From Lachnospira sp. UBA4346 (GTDB taxonomy: Bacteria; Bacillota; Clostridia; Lachnospirales; Lachnospiraceae), in assembly GCA_002394205.1 (NCBI GenBank), contig DGTC01000049.1, positions 1,315 to 8,026 of the forward strand: a stretch of 6,712 nt of DNA, written 5' to 3'. The position numbers and the translations under genes were made by a program. The notes beneath the pieces were generated by a model. That model was not told where the DNA came from, searched no databases, and was given only the letters and a program-made list of their open reading frames with translations. Position 1 is the stretch's first letter; each line of letters opens with the position of its first letter. Below are positions 6,111 through 6,712 of the stretch, one piece after another.

Positions 6111-6712
6111 ATGGAAGTAAGACCAGGAGCAAATCCAGCTGACGTTAAGCACTACGACACAGACAGATTAAGACATGATTTTTTAATTCAGGATTTATTT
6201 GTTGCAGATGAAATCAAGACAATTTACAGCCAGATTGACCGTATTATTGTTGGTTCAGCAACACCTGTTAATAAGGAACTTACATTGGAAGCTGGTGCAG
6301 AATTAAGAGCACAGTATTTCCTTGAAAGAAGAGAAATGGGTATCATTAACATCGGTGGTAACGGAACAGTTACTGTTGATGGTACAGAATATAATTTCAA
6401 ATATAAAGACGGTATGTACATCGGTATGGGAGCTAAGGATATTAAGTTCAAGAGCGAAGATCCTAAGAACCCTGCAAAGTTCTATTTGAACAGTGCACCT
6501 GCACATAAGACATATCCTACAGTATTTATTGATCCTGCTAAGAATATTTTACCAGAGAACAAGAAGGAACTTGGTTGTCTTGAAAGTGCAAACCACAGAA
6601 CAATCAATAAGTACATCCTTCCAGGTCAGGTTGAGAGCTGTCAGCTTGAGATGGGTATGACTTGTCTTGAACCAGGTAGTGTATGGAATACAATGCCATG
6701 TCATACACATGA
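6111..6712 (+). CDS. kduI: 5-dehydro-4-deoxy-D-glucuronate isomerase, 3' end beyond window
   Basis: KduI (EC 5.3.1.17, 4-deoxy-L-threo-5-hexosulose-uronate ketol-isomerase) converts the unsaturated-uronate product of pectin or other polyuronide breakdown into 2-dehydro-3-deoxy-D-gluconate, in the cytoplasm. The 200 codons present align along their length with E. coli KduI as I recall it: FVADE (30-34), SQIDRIIVG (40-48), YFLERREMGIINIGG (69-83), PAKFYLNSAPAHKTYPT (121-137), RTINKYILP (163-171) and VWNTMPCHTH (191-200). His198 and His200 are the first two zinc ligands of the cupin-type site; the Glu and third His lie past the edge. The family is about 276 residues, so roughly a quarter is missing only because the window ends. 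AAGGAG at 6098-6103, 7 nt before the ATG, fixes the start. Genes for later steps, such as kduD, may follow outside the window. Confidence 0.97.
   Translation, partial: MEVRPGANPADVKHYDTDRLRHDFLIQDLFVADEIKTIYSQIDRIIVGSATPVNKELTLEAGAELRAQYFLERREMGIINIGGNGTVTVDGTEYNFKYKDGMYIGMGAKDIKFKSEDPKNPAKFYLNSAPAHKTYPTVFIDPAKNILPENKKELGCLESANHRTINKYILPGQVESCQLEMGMTCLEPGSVWNTMPCHTH

Noticed and set aside
6224..6506. Minus-strand open frames of 75 and 67 codons within kduI
   Set aside because: The plus strand encodes unmistakable KduI across this whole span.
1..6712. CRISPR array, tRNA, rRNA, insertion sequence or integrase
   Set aside because: No regularly spaced repeats, tRNA-like cloverleaf, rRNA segment, terminal inverted repeats or transposase motifs were seen by reading.

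Overview
The window is AT-rich, with strong AGGAGG-type ribosome binding sites, sigma-A-like promoters, intrinsic terminators with T tracts, and protein families (a stand-alone SpoIID/LytB protein, YqeY, a YihY family membrane protein) typical of Clostridia. A gut Lachnospiraceae member (Roseburia, Agathobacter or Lachnospira-like) is the best guess. This is inferred from style and gene families, not from a marker gene.

Layout. At the left edge (1-608) is what I read as the downstream half of a type III toxin-antitoxin locus. It has the end of an antitoxin RNA region, a perfect 12-bp intrinsic terminator, and immediately afterwards a 174-residue ToxN/AbiQ-family endoribonuclease gene. The rest of the antitoxin array and its promoter would lie left of the window. 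Next come yqeY (836-1273, own promoter and terminator) and a large membrane-anchored SpoIID/LytB-domain protein (1548-3929). Convergent to it, across a shared bidirectional terminator (4060-4110), is a YihY/BrkB-family inner-membrane protein on the minus strand (4167-5027). Divergent from that gene is a small predicted lipoprotein (5301-5807). Its promoter has a run of 11 T between the -35 and -10 boxes. After another strong terminator, kduI (5-dehydro-4-deoxy-D-glucuronate isomerase, pectin/uronate catabolism) starts at 6111 and runs off the right edge after about 200 of roughly 276 codons.

How the genes relate. Apart from the antitoxin-terminator-toxin arrangement, each gene looks like its own transcription unit, with a separate promoter or terminator, so this is not one operon. 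The toxin-antitoxin module is the likely accessory element in otherwise ordinary chromosome. The two observations most worth following up are the type III toxin-antitoxin locus cut by the left edge and the homopolymer-containing lipoprotein promoter, which could be phase variable. No rRNA, tRNA, CRISPR array, insertion sequence or integrase was seen.
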